The notes: generated by a model from the sequence alone, not told the origin. DNA of 34,804 nucleotides from Caldifarciminota bacterium (GCA_026397595.1 JAPLUO010000363.1:1-34804); one strand, 5' to 3'; counted from the first letter of the stretch, positions 8,634 to 17,570 are shown. Numbers and translations: made by a program.

Positions 8634-9084
8634 CAAGCCTCTCAATCAGTCCATCGTACAGCGGGCTGTTCTGCGCGACGAAATCGTCAAACTGCCGAGG
8701 ATTCCATATCTCGAAGAAAGGGCCCAGCCCGATGAAACGCGCCTCGGCGCCGATGCCGGCCAACTCCGTCAGCCTCTTCGGCAGCAGCACGCGCGCCTGA
8801 CCATCAAGCTCAATCTCGGTTGCACCCGACAACAACAGCCGCCGCAGGGTCAGGTCTTCCTTGTTGTACAGGCCCAGGTTCTTGAACCGCTGGATATGCA
8901 GCCGCCACTCAGGTCTCACGTGCGCCTCGATGCACCCGGTGGCTCCACGCAGCAGGACCAAGTGGTCCTCGGTTCCACTGGGAAAGCTTCGCCTGAAACT
9001 CAACGGAATCGCTACCCGATTCTTGGTGTCCACCGCGTGAGTGTGGTCACCAACGAACAGAAAGTCGTAGCTATCTTCTACCAT
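8548..9084 (-). CDS. mraZ: Transcriptional regulator MraZ
   Basis: This is the first gene of the dcw operon. MraZ is a DNA-binding protein with two AbrB-like swapped-hairpin domains and usually represses its own operon. The first domain shows the DTKNRVAIPLSFR motif (19-31) and the second the matching LDGQARVLLPKRL motif. At 178 residues it is longer than the usual 140-150 because its C terminus runs on into rsmH; the last 35 residues look non-conserved. The ATG at 9084 lies 29 nt after a sigma-70-like -10 box. TGGT occurs twice 10 bp apart across the start codon, which could be MraZ boxes, but this is weak. Confidence 0.9.
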   Translation of the reverse strand: MVEDSYDFLFVGDHTHAVDTKNRVAIPLSFRRSFPSGTEDHLVLLRGATGCIEAHVRPEWRLHIQRFKNLGLYNKEDLTLRRLLLSGATEIELDGQARVLLPKRLTELAGIGAEARFIGLGPFFEIWNPRQFDDFVAQNSPLYDGLIERLDGSRSVEEKAAECGGQDQRGVPSAGNAP

Positions 9085-9113
9085 TTTTTACCACTTAACT
9101 TGAATCAACCTTG

Positions 9114-9142
9114 ATTCTACATTTACTTAGTCCCCACGTCAA
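9114..9142 (-). promoter_or_regulatory. Sigma-70-like promoter of the dcw operon
   Basis: On the minus strand, TTGACG (9142-9137) is followed after exactly 17 bp by TAGAAT (9119-9114). The -10 box ends 29 nt before the mraZ start. No other promoter-like element is evident between the tightly packed genes from mraZ to ftsW, so this probably drives them all. Confidence 0.7.
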
Positions 9143-9445
9143 GCCATAACTGTCACTAATGTACTGACTTAACTGATTGACTTACTGTCTTTTAACAACG
9201 TATGGTGCATTCTGCAACACTCCACCTGGGCTGGGGGCGTGAAAATGTGCCCGACATACGCCCGAGGGTCATTTTCAGCGTCTCGCGCTGGCAGCGGAAA
9301 CCAAATGTGGAAGCATGTCAATCATCTGATGGGCAGGGGATTTCCACGCCGCGTCAATTTTCGAACGAATCCTGATGGTGGGGGCGTACCGCGACGATGC
9401 AGGCAAAACGGCTTCAGGGACTTGCTCTGGCCGCGACGAGCCCGA
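9143..9445. other. Intergenic stretch with no recognised feature
   Basis: This lies between the divergent dcw and polyamine operons. Short open frames on both strands lack start signals and resemblance to any protein I know. Nothing further is supported. Confidence 0.6.
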
Positions 9446-9504
9446 ACCATCACGGCTGATGGTGTTCGAAATCGCTTGACATCCGGCCCGATTCCTGATT
9501 GAAT
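9446..9504 (+). promoter_or_regulatory. Promoter region of the polyamine operon
   Basis: A perfect TTGACA (9476-9481) is followed after 17 bp by TTGAAT (9499-9504), with the gene start 61 nt further on. Immediately upstream, ACCATCA (9446-9452) and TGATGGT (9457-9463) form a 7-bp perfect inverted repeat with a 4-base loop. It could be a regulator site or an end-of-transcript hairpin; it has no T-tract. Confidence 0.6.
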
Positions 9505-9565
9505 GGCCTCGTGCCGACGGGACGTAGTGCCGCCGGCAGAACAAAAAAGGAGAAAGCAGCCTTCG

Positions 9566-10696
9566 ATGAATACCACAGCCTACTGGCGTGAGATTCGCAA
9601 GTCCTTTCCGAAACTGACGAAGAAGTACGGCACGCCATTGTTTGTCGTCAGCAGAACCCTTCTGCTCGCGCAGGTCGCAAAGTTCCGCCGACTTCTGCCT
9701 CGAGTCGAGCCGTTCTACGCGGTGAAAGCCAACCCCAACCCGCACGTACTAAAGGTCCTGGCCCAGGCCGGGCTCGGGTTTGACGTCGCGTCGGCCCCGG
9801 AAATCGAATTGGTGCTGGCCGCAGGCGCCACGCCGGACAAATTGGTTTACGCCAACACGATGAAACGCAACGAGTCCATCGAGTTCGCGTGCCGACACAA
9901 GGTAAATCTGATGACGTTCGACTCCGAGTACGAACTGGCCAAGATCGCCCGCCATGCGCCGGGCGCGTCGGTGATGGTACGAATCAAGGTCCCGAACGTC
10001 GGCTCGATTATCGAGCTCTCTCTCAAGTTCGGCGCCGACCCGGCGGACGCGGTCCCGCTGCTGCTCAAGGCGTGCCGCCTCGGACTCAAGCCGGTCGGCG
10101 TCAGCTTCCACGTCGGGTCTCAGTGCACGCATGGCGACAACTACCTTGAGGCATTTGAACTCTGCAAGATAATCGTCAACGATGCGTTGCTCAAGAAACT
10201 GCCGTTGGAGATGATTGACATCGGCGGCGGGTTCCCGATTCGGCACTTCGACACCGACGAGGACTGGTTTGCGAACATGGCGCCGGCGATAAACATGGAA
10301 CTCTGCCGGCTGTTCGACCCCGGTATGAGGATTATTGCTGAACCAGGCCGGGCTCTGGTCGGACCGGCCTGTATGCTGCTCACGAGCGTCGTGGGCAAGT
10401 CAATCCGCAACAACAAGCACTGGTACTTCCTGGACGATGGCGTCTACGGTGCCCTGTCGGGCATCATCTTCGACCACTGCAAGTACCAGTTCGAGGTCCT
10501 GAAGAAGGGACCGACGCAGCTTACGACTCTGGCCGGACCGACCTGCGACTCGCTCGACATCATCTCCGGCGCCGAGGAGTTGCCCGAGCTCGACTTCGGC
10601 GACCTGGTCTACGCGCGCAGTATTGGGGCCTACTCTCTGGCCAGCGCCACAACGTTCAACGGCATCCCGCCGGCCAAGCCGGTACTCGTGCCGTAG
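9566..10696 (+). CDS. Ornithine decarboxylase-like PLP enzyme (fold type III)
   Basis: This is a cytoplasmic decarboxylase of 376 residues in the ornithine/diaminopimelate/arginine decarboxylase group. The PLP lysine is K54 in YAVKANPNP. HVGSQ (182-186), GGGFP (220-224), EPGR (259-262) and GPTCDSLD (324-331) follow. The CDSLD block, with a Cys two residues before the substrate-binding region, resembles eukaryotic-type ornithine decarboxylase more than LysA. I infer that it makes putrescine. The ATG at 9566 follows an AAAAGGAGA ribosome site by about 10 nt; an upstream extension to 9503 has no family similarity. The next gene is a DHS-like enzyme that would use the diamine product. Substrate could still be DAP or another diamino acid. 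Confidence 0.85.
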   Translation: MNTTAYWREIRKSFPKLTKKYGTPLFVVSRTLLLAQVAKFRRLLPRVEPFYAVKANPNPHVLKVLAQAGLGFDVASAPEIELVLAAGATPDKLVYANTMKRNESIEFACRHKVNLMTFDSEYELAKIARHAPGASVMVRIKVPNVGSIIELSLKFGADPADAVPLLLKACRLGLKPVGVSFHVGSQCTHGDNYLEAFELCKIIVNDALLKKLPLEMIDIGGGFPIRHFDTDEDWFANMAPAINMELCRLFDPGMRIIAEPGRALVGPACMLLTSVVGKSIRNNKHWYFLDDGVYGALSGIIFDHCKYQFEVLKKGPTQLTTLAGPTCDSLDIISGAEELPELDFGDLVYARSIGAYSLASATTFNGIPPAKPVLVP

Positions 10697-10812
10697 GAGA
10701 GGAGTCAGGAAGTGAGGAGTGAGGAGTGAGGAACAAGGACAAAGGACGAAGACCGAAGAATCCTCCGTCCTCCATCCTCCGTCCTCCATCCTCCATCCTC
10801 CGTCCTCCATCC
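10697..10812. repeat. Word-like repeat between the two polyamine genes
   Basis: It begins with GAGGAGTGAGGAG-like units, continues as AAGGACAAAGGACGAAGACC, and then has tandem 7-mers alternating TCCTCCA and TCCTCCG up to about 10810. The frame stays open through it and would add about 46 low-complexity residues to the next gene if translation began at 10726. Confidence 0.8.
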
Positions 10813-10863
10813 GATGTCCCGGACTGGCTCCGCCGGCGCGAGTGCCCACACAAGGCGAAGTAC

Positions 10864-11943
10864 ATGTCGGGCCGGCGCATCATGCCCAAAGGCATCACCG
10901 GCAAGGAGGACCTCGCCACTCTGATGGACGAGACGTTCCTCGCCTACAACGCCGCGCGCCTGCGGCAGGGCTGCGAACTGTTCGTAGACAAAATGCTCGC
11001 TCCCGACACCGTGGTCGGAATGAGCCTGGCCGGCGCACTCACTCCGGCCGGTCTCGGCTGCTCATCCGTGGTCCCGCTCATCAAGGCCGGCTTCGTCGAC
11101 TGGATCGTCGCGACCGGTGCGAACATGTACCACGACCTCCACTTCGCTTTCAACCTGCCGCTGCACGTCGGTTCGCACGTCGTCGACGATACGGACTTGC
11201 GCCGGAACGACGTCGTACGCATCTACGACGTCTTCCTCGGTTACACCGACTGCCTGATGGCGACAGACAAGATACTGCGCTCGATCATCGTGCAACCTGA
11301 GTTTCAGAAGGAGATGGGCACGGCCGAGTTCTACAATCGGCTCGGCCGCTATGCGGCGGAGTGGGAGCGGAAGAGCGGCAACCGAGATGTCTCGGTCCTG
11401 GCTGCGGCCTATCGTGCGGGTGTGCCGGTCCACACGAGTTCACCCGGCGACTCGACAATCGGCATGAACATAGCAGGGCTCGAGCTGAAGGGCCTGAAAC
11501 TGCGCATCAACCCATCGACCGACGTCAACGAAACCACCGCATATGTTCTCCACGCCAAGCGCGCCGGCGGCAAATCAGCGGTCCTGCTCATCGGTGGCGG
11601 CAGTCCTAAGAACTTCATGCTTCAAACCGAGCCGCAAATCCAGGAAGTGTTGATGATCAAGGAGTACGGCCAGGACTATTTCTTCCAGGTCACCGACGCG
11701 CGGCCGGACACCGGCGGCCTGTCCGGCGCGACACCGAATGAAGCTGTCTCATGGGGCAAGGTTGACCCGAACCGCCTGCCGGACGCGATCGTCTGCTACA
11801 CGGATGTGACTATCGCCCTGCCGATGCTCACGCATTACGCGCTGGCGCGGCACCGGCGACGCAAGCTCCGCCGCCTCTATGACCGGCGCGCCGAACTGGT
11901 GGGCAACCTCACGCGCGAATTCCTCGCGCATTCGCAGTTCTGA
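10864..11943 (+). CDS. Deoxyhypusine synthase-like protein (probable polyamine synthase)
   Basis: The 359-residue product belongs to the deoxyhypusine synthase fold. Family blocks include [14 protein letters not shown], the NAD-binding [22 protein letters not shown] and the terminal [13 protein letters not shown], whose lysine (K299) corresponds to the lysine that forms the enzyme imine intermediate. In bacteria, which lack eIF5A, such proteins transfer an aminobutyl group to a small diamine, giving homospermidine or a similar polyamine. The upstream neighbour, a probable ornithine decarboxylase, supports this inference. I chose ATG 10864 because everything upstream in frame is repeat-derived; ATG 10882 is also possible. 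No strong ribosome site precedes either. Confidence 0.85.
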   Translation: MSGRRIMPKGITGKEDLATLMDETFLAYNAARLRQGCELFVDKMLAPDTVVGMSLAGALTPAGLGCSSVVPLIKAGFVDWIVATGANMYHDLHFAFNLPLHVGSHVVDDTDLRRNDVVRIYDVFLGYTDCLMATDKILRSIIVQPEFQKEMGTAEFYNRLGRYAAEWERKSGNRDVSVLAAAYRAGVPVHTSSPGDSTIGMNIAGLELKGLKLRINPSTDVNETTAYVLHAKRAGGKSAVLLIGGGSPKNFMLQTEPQIQEVLMIKEYGQDYFFQVTDARPDTGGLSGATPNEAVSWGKVDPNRLPDAIVCYTDVTIALPMLTHYALARHRRRKLRRLYDRRAELVGNLTREFLAHSQF

Positions 11944-12016
11944 AGGAAAGTGCCCCAGTGGTCAAGTGACCCAGTGCCCGGACACTAGACCACCGGAACA
12001 CTAGGCCACTCGACCA
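11944..12016. repeat. Word-like repeat between convergent genes
   Basis: Alternating near-copies of CACTAGACCACC and CCAGTGGTCAAGTGACC fill the gap between the DHS-like gene and the converging ABC gene. Several short complementary words could fold, but there is no clear terminator hairpin with a T-tract. Confidence 0.65.
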
Positions 12017-13795
12017 CTAGAGTCTCTCCAGTTCCTCTTTAATCAACTGTCGCTGGTACAGCTTCCAGTACAGCCCCTGCGCCGCAAGCAGATCCTCGTG
12101 TGTCCCTTGCTCCTTGATCTCGCCGGCGTCGAGCACGTAGACCCAGTCGCAGACACTCAGAACCGAGAGCCGGTGCGAAGCGATGATGACGGTGACGTCG
12201 GGCAACTGAGTCATCATCCGGTTGACCAGTTCCTGCTCGGTCTCGGCGTCGAGCGCCGACGTGGCATCGTCAAGGACCATGACCGGCGGCCGACCGACGA
12301 GCGCCCGGGCAATTGCTACGCGCTCCTTCTGCCCGCCGGAAAGACGAGTCCCGCGCTCGCCCAGTACCTCGTCAATACCTTTCGGGAACCCGGCCACGTC
12401 GCCGGCCAGCTCGGCACCGGCAACCACCTGCTGCAACTGCTCGTCGGTAACGTTCTCGCGGCCGAAGACGACATTGCCGCGAATCGTATCCGAGAACAGC
12501 GTCGCTTCCTGCGGAGCGTAGCCGAAGAGCTTCCGGTAGGCATCGAGGTCAAGCTGCCTGACGTCCTGTCCGGAGAGCGTGACGCTGCCCTCTTGCGGGT
12601 CAGCGGTGCGAAACAGCAGACGGAATATGGTGCTCTTACCCGACGCGACCGTACCGGCAATTCCCACCTTCTGACCCGGCGAGAAGACCATATTGGCTCG
12701 CTTGAGCACAACCCTGGAACCAAAGGAGAACGTGACGTCATTCAGCCTCAATTCACCCGGCACGGGCGGCGCCGGCCGGGCGGGGGGCTCGACCTCCAAC
12801 GGGTGCTGCCGGAGCGACTCGATGCGCTCGGCCGCGCCCTGCGCCCTCCGGCCCGCCACGAACAGGTTGCCGATGTCGAACATCGGCCCGAGCAACATCA
12901 GGATGTACGCGTTGAAGGCCACGAACTCGCCCAGGGTCAGGCTCTTGTGGACTACCTGCACGCCGCCGATCCAGAGCACGAGCAACGTCGCGACCGCCGC
13001 AATTGACATGTAGAGGATCCCAATCCTCGCCTCGGTTCGGACCTCGCCCATCGCAACCTCAACGCGGCTGTCGAGGGTTGTGCGGAAACGCCGGCCGAGC
13101 TGCTCTTCGATGCCGTAGGACTTTACGAGCCGGATACCGGTGAACGCGGACTCGAGCTGGTTGTTGATTTCGGATATCTTCTGGCGCCACTTCATGAACC
13201 AGGCGTACACCTTCGGCCCCAGCCGCATCCAGCCGACCACGGCCAGCACGGTGGGCAGCACGGTGACGAGCGTCAGGAACGGGTTCATCCTGACCATGAT
13301 GTAGAGCGCGAAGAGGAGCGTGAACACGGCGGCCATGAAACGGAAGATGCCGGAACAGGCGAACCATGACAGCTCGCCCATGTCGTGGTCCAGCCGCTCC
13401 ATCACATCACCGGTCGGGTACTTGCTTACGAACGTGTGCCCGGTGTCGAGTACGCGCCGGAAGATGTCGCTCCGCACCCGCCATTGGTAGAGTTCGTTAA
13501 TCCGGCCGCGAGAGAACGGCAGCAAGACCTCGCCCACTACCCGCAGGAACCCGAAACCGACCAGCAGCAGCACGAGCCTGACCAACTGCGGCTGCGTGAT
13601 ACCGCGCTTGATACCGTCGATGATGAGCCGCAGGAAATACGGAAACACCATCGAGATGGCCGTGACCGCGACCGTGCCGGCCAGCAGCGCAACCGCCCAG
13701 CCCGGCCGCCGGCGCCAGAACTCAAAGATGATCTTCAGGCTGCCGCGTTTCTCAGCCTGGACTTCGTCATTCGTCCCTCGCACTTCGTCCTTCAT
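12017..13795 (-). CDS. ABC exporter half-transporter, degenerate-site subunit
   Basis: This 592-residue half-transporter has an N-terminal six-helix membrane domain (about 20-320) and a C-terminal ATPase domain. The Walker A is GTVASGKST (around residue 380), the signature LSGGQKERVAIARAL is canonical, and Walker B reads VMVLDDATSALD (around 507), with Asp in place of the catalytic Glu. That change is known from the degenerate ATP site of heterodimeric exporters such as TM287/288. The ATG at 13795 begins one base after the partner's stop, so the pair is co-transcribed. The first 15 or so residues (KDEVRGTNDEVQ) come from a word-like repeat. The exported substrate cannot be inferred. Confidence 0.88.
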   Translation of the reverse strand: MKDEVRGTNDEVQAEKRGSLKIIFEFWRRRPGWAVALLAGTVAVTAISMVFPYFLRLIIDGIKRGITQPQLVRLVLLLVGFGFLRVVGEVLLPFSRGRINELYQWRVRSDIFRRVLDTGHTFVSKYPTGDVMERLDHDMGELSWFACSGIFRFMAAVFTLLFALYIMVRMNPFLTLVTVLPTVLAVVGWMRLGPKVYAWFMKWRQKISEINNQLESAFTGIRLVKSYGIEEQLGRRFRTTLDSRVEVAMGEVRTEARIGILYMSIAAVATLLVLWIGGVQVVHKSLTLGEFVAFNAYILMLLGPMFDIGNLFVAGRRAQGAAERIESLRQHPLEVEPPARPAPPVPGELRLNDVTFSFGSRVVLKRANMVFSPGQKVGIAGTVASGKSTIFRLLFRTADPQEGSVTLSGQDVRQLDLDAYRKLFGYAPQEATLFSDTIRGNVVFGRENVTDEQLQQVVAGAELAGDVAGFPKGIDEVLGERGTRLSGGQKERVAIARALVGRPPVMVLDDATSALDAETEQELVNRMMTQLPDVTVIIASHRLSVLSVCDWVYVLDAGEIKEQGTHEDLLAAQGLYWKLYQRQLIKEELERL

Positions 13796-13796
13796 C

Positions 13797-15581
13797 CTAG
13801 GCCGTCTCCCCGACATACTGCAGCCGGTACAGGCGCGAGTAGATGCCGTTTCTGGCGACCAGCTCGTCGTGGCTTCCCTCTTCGGCGATGCGGCCTTTGT
13901 GCACGACGAGTACCCGGTCGACCATGCGGATTGTGGCCAGCCGGTGCGCCACGATGATAGCCGTCCGGCCCTTGAGCAATTCCTCCAGGCCCTCCTGAAT
14001 CAGGTGCTCGGTGTGCGGATCGACCGAGGAAGTCGCCTCATCGAGTATCAGGATTTCCGGGTCGCGCACCAACGCGCGCGCAAAGGCAAGCAGTTGCCGC
14101 TCCCCGAGCGAGAAGTTGGCGCCGCCCTCGGTCAGCACCGTATCGTAGCCCTGCGGGAACCGCAGTATCCGGTCGTGGATGCGTACGCGCTGCGCCGCGA
14201 CGATGACCTGTTCGCGCGGAATCGCCTCGTCGAACATCCGCAGGTTGTCCAGGACCGAACCGGGAAACATCACCACTTCCTGCGGCACAAAACCGACCGC
14301 CGCTCGCAGTCGGTGCCGGTCCATCGTCGCGAGGTCCTCTTCGTCGTAGGCAATCCGGCCCCGCGCCGTGAGGTAGAACTTGAGCAACAGGTTGACGATC
14401 GAGGTCTTGCCGCCGCCGGTCTCTCCCACCAGCGCGACCTTCTCACCCCGGCGGATGGCAAGGTTGATGTCCCGCAGCACGAGTTCCGTCCCGTCGTAAC
14501 TGAAGTCGACGTGCTCGCACGTAATCCGGTCGGCCAGTCGCAACCGGCCTGGCCGCGCCATGCCCTCGGGCTCGGGCGGCTGATCCAGCACCTGGAACGT
14601 CCGTTCCGCCGAGGCAAACGCACGCTGCATCACGTTTATCTGGTCCGAGATGGCGCGCAGCGGCCCGAACAGTTGCGCGATGTAGGAGACGAACATAAAA
14701 AGCGTGCCGATGGTGACCTGCCCGTGCAGCGCCCAGACCCCGCCGACGCCCAGCACCAACCCGGTGCCGAGGATTTCGCCCATGTCAACGAGCATCCAGA
14801 CCCCGTGCCACATAATGGTCGCCTTCAGTTCGCCCTTGTACTTCAGCCGGTTCAGGTCGTCCATCCGGTCCGCGAACCGCCGCTGCTGGCAGAAGACCTG
14901 TATCACCGGCAGCCCCTTGAGCGTTTCGTTCACGAGGTTATTGGTGTCGGCCACGGTCTTGCGCACCTGGATGTAAACCGGCCGCACTTTCCTCTGGAAC
15001 ACCCAGAATGCGACCACGAACGGCGGCAAGAGCACCAGCACCAGCAGGTACAGCCGCCAACTGGCAAACCCCATGATGACGCTCATACCCACAAGCATCA
15101 GCGCGCTCTGCAGCAGCACGACCGATGTGTTGGTGAAGAGCATCTTCAGCGCCTCGGTATCGCTCTCGACGCGGGAGATGAGCTTGCCCACCGGGTTCTT
15201 GTCGAAGAACGACATCGGCAGGTCCAGGAGATGCCGGAACAGCGACTGCTTCAGGTCAGCCGCGCCGCGCTCGCCCACCAGCGCCAGCCACACTCGCTGG
15301 AGATAGCTTGTGACCAGCAGCACAGCCTGTATCGCCAGGAAGAAGAGCTACGTGACCCCAAGGCCCCGGAGGTCGCCATGCCCGATGTTGACGTCAATCG
15401 CCCGCTTCAGGAGCACCGGCCCGAGCAGGCCCAGCCCGGTCGAAACCAGAAGCAGCACGCCGGCCGCGATGACCCGGCCCACGTAGCGCCGAAAGAACGG
15501 CCACAACCGCCTCAGGTAGGCTCCCGCCTTACGAGTCGGCTTGGTCTCCTCAAGATCGAGTTGGGTGTCGTCCCAATGCAT
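13797..15581 (-). pseudogene. ABC exporter half-transporter, catalytic-site subunit, with in-frame TAG
   Basis: Read through, the frame gives a complete half-transporter of 593 codons plus stop, starting at ATG 15581. Codon 78 is TAG (15350-15348), in the first extracellular region after the first membrane helix, and the same frame continues without any shift. Downstream lie the remaining helices and an ATPase domain with GETGGGKTS, ILILDEATSSVD carrying the canonical Glu, and a signature FSLGERQLLAFARAL that departs from LSGGQ. The partner has the complementary pattern. A 508-residue product could restart only at poor sites inside the membrane domain. Options are a recent nonsense mutation, a sequencing or assembly error, or stop readthrough. 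Apart from that single codon the gene shows no decay. Confidence 0.8.
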
Positions 15582-15653
15582 GACGCCCCATTATTGCGAC
15601 AAATTCGCGCGTGTAAAGGTCGGAGGCGCACCAGGAAGCCCCGACCGCACAGA

Positions 15654-15682
15654 TTGACGCACACCGAACCGTGTCCTATCTT
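15654..15682 (+). promoter_or_regulatory. Promoter of the Fpg-like gene, probably giving a leaderless mRNA
   Basis: TTGACG (15654-15659), a 17-bp spacer, then TATCTT (15677-15682). The ATG lies only 9 nt after the end of the -10 box, about where transcription would begin, and no ribosome-binding site fits in between. Confidence 0.55.
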
Positions 15683-15690
15683 CTTTCCTG

Positions 15691-16542
15691 ATGCTTGAGT
15701 TACCCGAGTTGGAAGTCAGCAAAGACCGTCTGCGCCTTGCGCTGGTCGGCAGGCGCGTGACGGCGGTCGAACTCCACAAGCCTGCCGCGCTCGAGCCGAC
15801 CGGCGTGGCGCCGGAGAAGCTCGTGGGCGCGCACTTCAAGAACGTCAGCCGCGTCGGTCGGCATCTCTGCTTCGAGTTCGACTCGGGCATCTCTCTCTAC
15901 GTCAATCTCGGCCGGGAAGGTCACGTACACCTCTACGAACGGGCCCCGGCTCGCCCCGACGCAGTCCTGACCATCCAATGCGAGAAGACCGGGCTGAGGG
16001 TCAGCGAACAGGACAGCCACCGCCCGGTCCGCATCGCACTCCTGGCCGGGCCCGAGGAAGTCGAGTGGCTGGGCAGGCTTGGGCTCGACCCGGCATCCCC
16101 AGACTTCACCCTCGACCGCCTGCGCCGGGTGCTCGAACGCCGCGACCGACCGGTGCGCCACATCCTCACCGACCAGCGCGCCATCGCCGGGCTCGGCGAA
16201 GCCTACGCCGACGAAATCCTGTTCGAAGCCCGGCTTTCCCCTTTCCAGACCACATCCGAACTCAAACCCGAAGAAGTCATCCGCCTCCACGCCGCTATCA
16301 AGAAAGTCATCTACCTCGCCGTCGTCTACCTGAAGGCCCTGCCCAGAATCGAACTGCCGGTAGAACGCAACCGGAACCTGAAAGTCCATCGCCGCAAAAG
16401 CGGGCCGTGCCACGCCTGCGCCTCCGCAATCCAGATGGTCAGGGACGGCAAGATACTCACCAACTACTGTCCGACGTGCCAGACTGGCGGCAATATCCTC
16501 CAGGACCGCGAGCCGGCGCCGGCCAAGCCGACCGCCCGGTGA
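15691..16542 (+). CDS. Divergent Fpg/Nei-family DNA glycosylase-like protein
   Basis: The 283-residue protein follows the Fpg/Nei plan: an N-terminal beta domain, a helix-two-turn-helix region with AIAGLGEAYADEILFEA (164-180), and a C-terminal zinc finger with C240, C243, C260 and C263. Key catalytic positions differ from Fpg. It starts MLELPELEV instead of MPELPEVE, so the nucleophilic Pro2 is Leu while Glu3 remains. The GK lysine near residue 57 is Arg in RVGRHL, and the Asn of GNxYADE is Glu. I recall related bacterial proteins beginning MIELPE, so this may be a non-canonical subfamily with altered or lost lyase activity. It is first in a run of plus-strand genes and diverges from the ABC pair. 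Confidence 0.78.
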   Translation: MLELPELEVSKDRLRLALVGRRVTAVELHKPAALEPTGVAPEKLVGAHFKNVSRVGRHLCFEFDSGISLYVNLGREGHVHLYERAPARPDAVLTIQCEKTGLRVSEQDSHRPVRIALLAGPEEVEWLGRLGLDPASPDFTLDRLRRVLERRDRPVRHILTDQRAIAGLGEAYADEILFEARLSPFQTTSELKPEEVIRLHAAIKKVIYLAVVYLKALPRIELPVERNRNLKVHRRKSGPCHACASAIQMVRDGKILTNYCPTCQTGGNILQDREPAPAKPTAR

Positions 16543-16587
16543 TCGATTTTCCATCCGTCTCGGATGCCCGCTGTCTTTGGCCAACTG

Positions 16588-16692
16588 CAAGGAACCGAGA
16601 TAGAGATTTACCACAAAGGCACAAAGCCGGGCACGGCCGGAAGTGTCTTGGTATGCTTGGTGTTCCTGGTGTCTTGGTGGTTCAATTTCGGC
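16588..16692 (+). repeat. Dispersed repeat, copy 1 of an inverted pair
   Basis: About 105 bp here match the reverse complement of 25051-25160 across most of their length: an AAGGAACCGAGATAG-like start, the shared core TACCACAAAGGCACAAAG, then TATGCTTGGTG and GTCTTGGTGGTTCAAT. The middle differs slightly in length. The copy lies just upstream of the hydrolase gene and could affect where its translation begins. Confidence 0.8.
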
Positions 16693-16712
16693 TTTCGGGC
16701 GGCTGCTCCCCG

Positions 16713-17570
16713 GTGAATCCCGCGCTGTTGCTCATTTCCGCCCTGTGCATGGCCGCGCCCGGTAGCTTCGCGCCGCCGGACTCAGCCGGGCCATGCGCAG
16801 TCGCCACTTTCGAAGTCAGCATACCCCGCGGCCGCGGCAGCATGCCGGGCATCGTCTACCGCCCGCTTTCCGACGACTCGTCATCAGGGCTCCGGCCGGC
16901 GGTGGTGTTCGGACACGGCTACCTTGCCTCCGCAGGCCGCTATGACAGCATCTGCCGGCGCCTCGCGTCCCACGGCTTCTACGTGCTCGTGCCGGCCAGT
17001 CCCGACCCGGGCCTGTTCCGGTCGCTGGCACCGGCTGCGGACGACATGGAGGCCGCGCTCGAATTCCTCGACAGCCTCGGCCGCATGCCCGGCATGTACC
17101 TCGACCCGCGGAGAGTCGCTCTCGCCGGCCACTCGATGGGTGGAGGTGCCGCGTTCCTTGACGCCCAACGCGATACTACCGGCAGCGTCAAGGCCGTAGT
17201 CGGCCTGGCGCCCTATCGTATCTCGAAGCAGACACACCCGGAGAGCCTGCACGTCCCGGCCATGGTCATCGCCGGAGGAAACGACCGCTCGGCCCCGGCG
17301 GCTGCCGTGCGCCGTGAATTCTACGAACCCTGCCCGGCTCCCTGCTACTACGTGGTGGTCCGCGCCGGCGGCCACAATGGCTTTCTCGACCTCACTTCCT
17401 GGATCGAAGACCGATTCGAACCATTCGACCGGGTCATCCAACTGAGAGCGGTGCGCACGTACGTTACCGCCTTCCTGCAGGTCTATCTTGCGGGAGACGA
17501 ACGGTATCTGCCTTGGCTGTTGGACCCGACACTGAGCGCGAACCCTAACGTGCAGTTGGAGCACAAATGA
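16713..17570 (+). CDS. Secreted alpha/beta-hydrolase (PAF-acetylhydrolase/chlorophyllase-like)
   Basis: From GTG 16713 the product is 285 residues with a hydrophobic N-terminal signal peptide (about 1-20, ending around GSFA). The hydrolase core shows the oxyanion loop VVFGHGYL (65-71), the nucleophile elbow GHSMGGG with S141, an acid in GGNDRS (D191) and a histidine in GGHNGF (H221). The motif layout resembles dienelactone hydrolase, PAF acetylhydrolase and chlorophyllase-type esterases; no specific substrate can be given. An ATG at 16653 is in frame but lies in a dispersed repeat, so I prefer the GTG. The stop overlaps the next start (ATGA), which couples it to the glycosyltransferase-like gene. 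Confidence 0.8.
   Translation: MNPALLLISALCMAAPGSFAPPDSAGPCAVATFEVSIPRGRGSMPGIVYRPLSDDSSSGLRPAVVFGHGYLASAGRYDSICRRLASHGFYVLVPASPDPGLFRSLAPAADDMEAALEFLDSLGRMPGMYLDPRRVALAGHSMGGGAAFLDAQRDTTGSVKAVVGLAPYRISKQTHPESLHVPAMVIAGGNDRSAPAAAVRREFYEPCPAPCYYVVVRAGGHNGFLDLTSWIEDRFEPFDRVIQLRAVRTYVTAFLQVYLAGDERYLPWLLDPTLSANPNVQLEHK

Noticed and set aside
13596-15698. A 700-codon plus-strand frame across the ABC genes
   Set aside because: It lies antisense to the two ATPase genes, which carry all expected motifs. The product is His/Arg/Gln-rich without domain features.
15700-16614. A 304-codon minus-strand frame opposite the Fpg-like gene
   Set aside because: The plus strand has the zinc finger, H2TH region and a promoter. 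The minus product has no recognisable fold.
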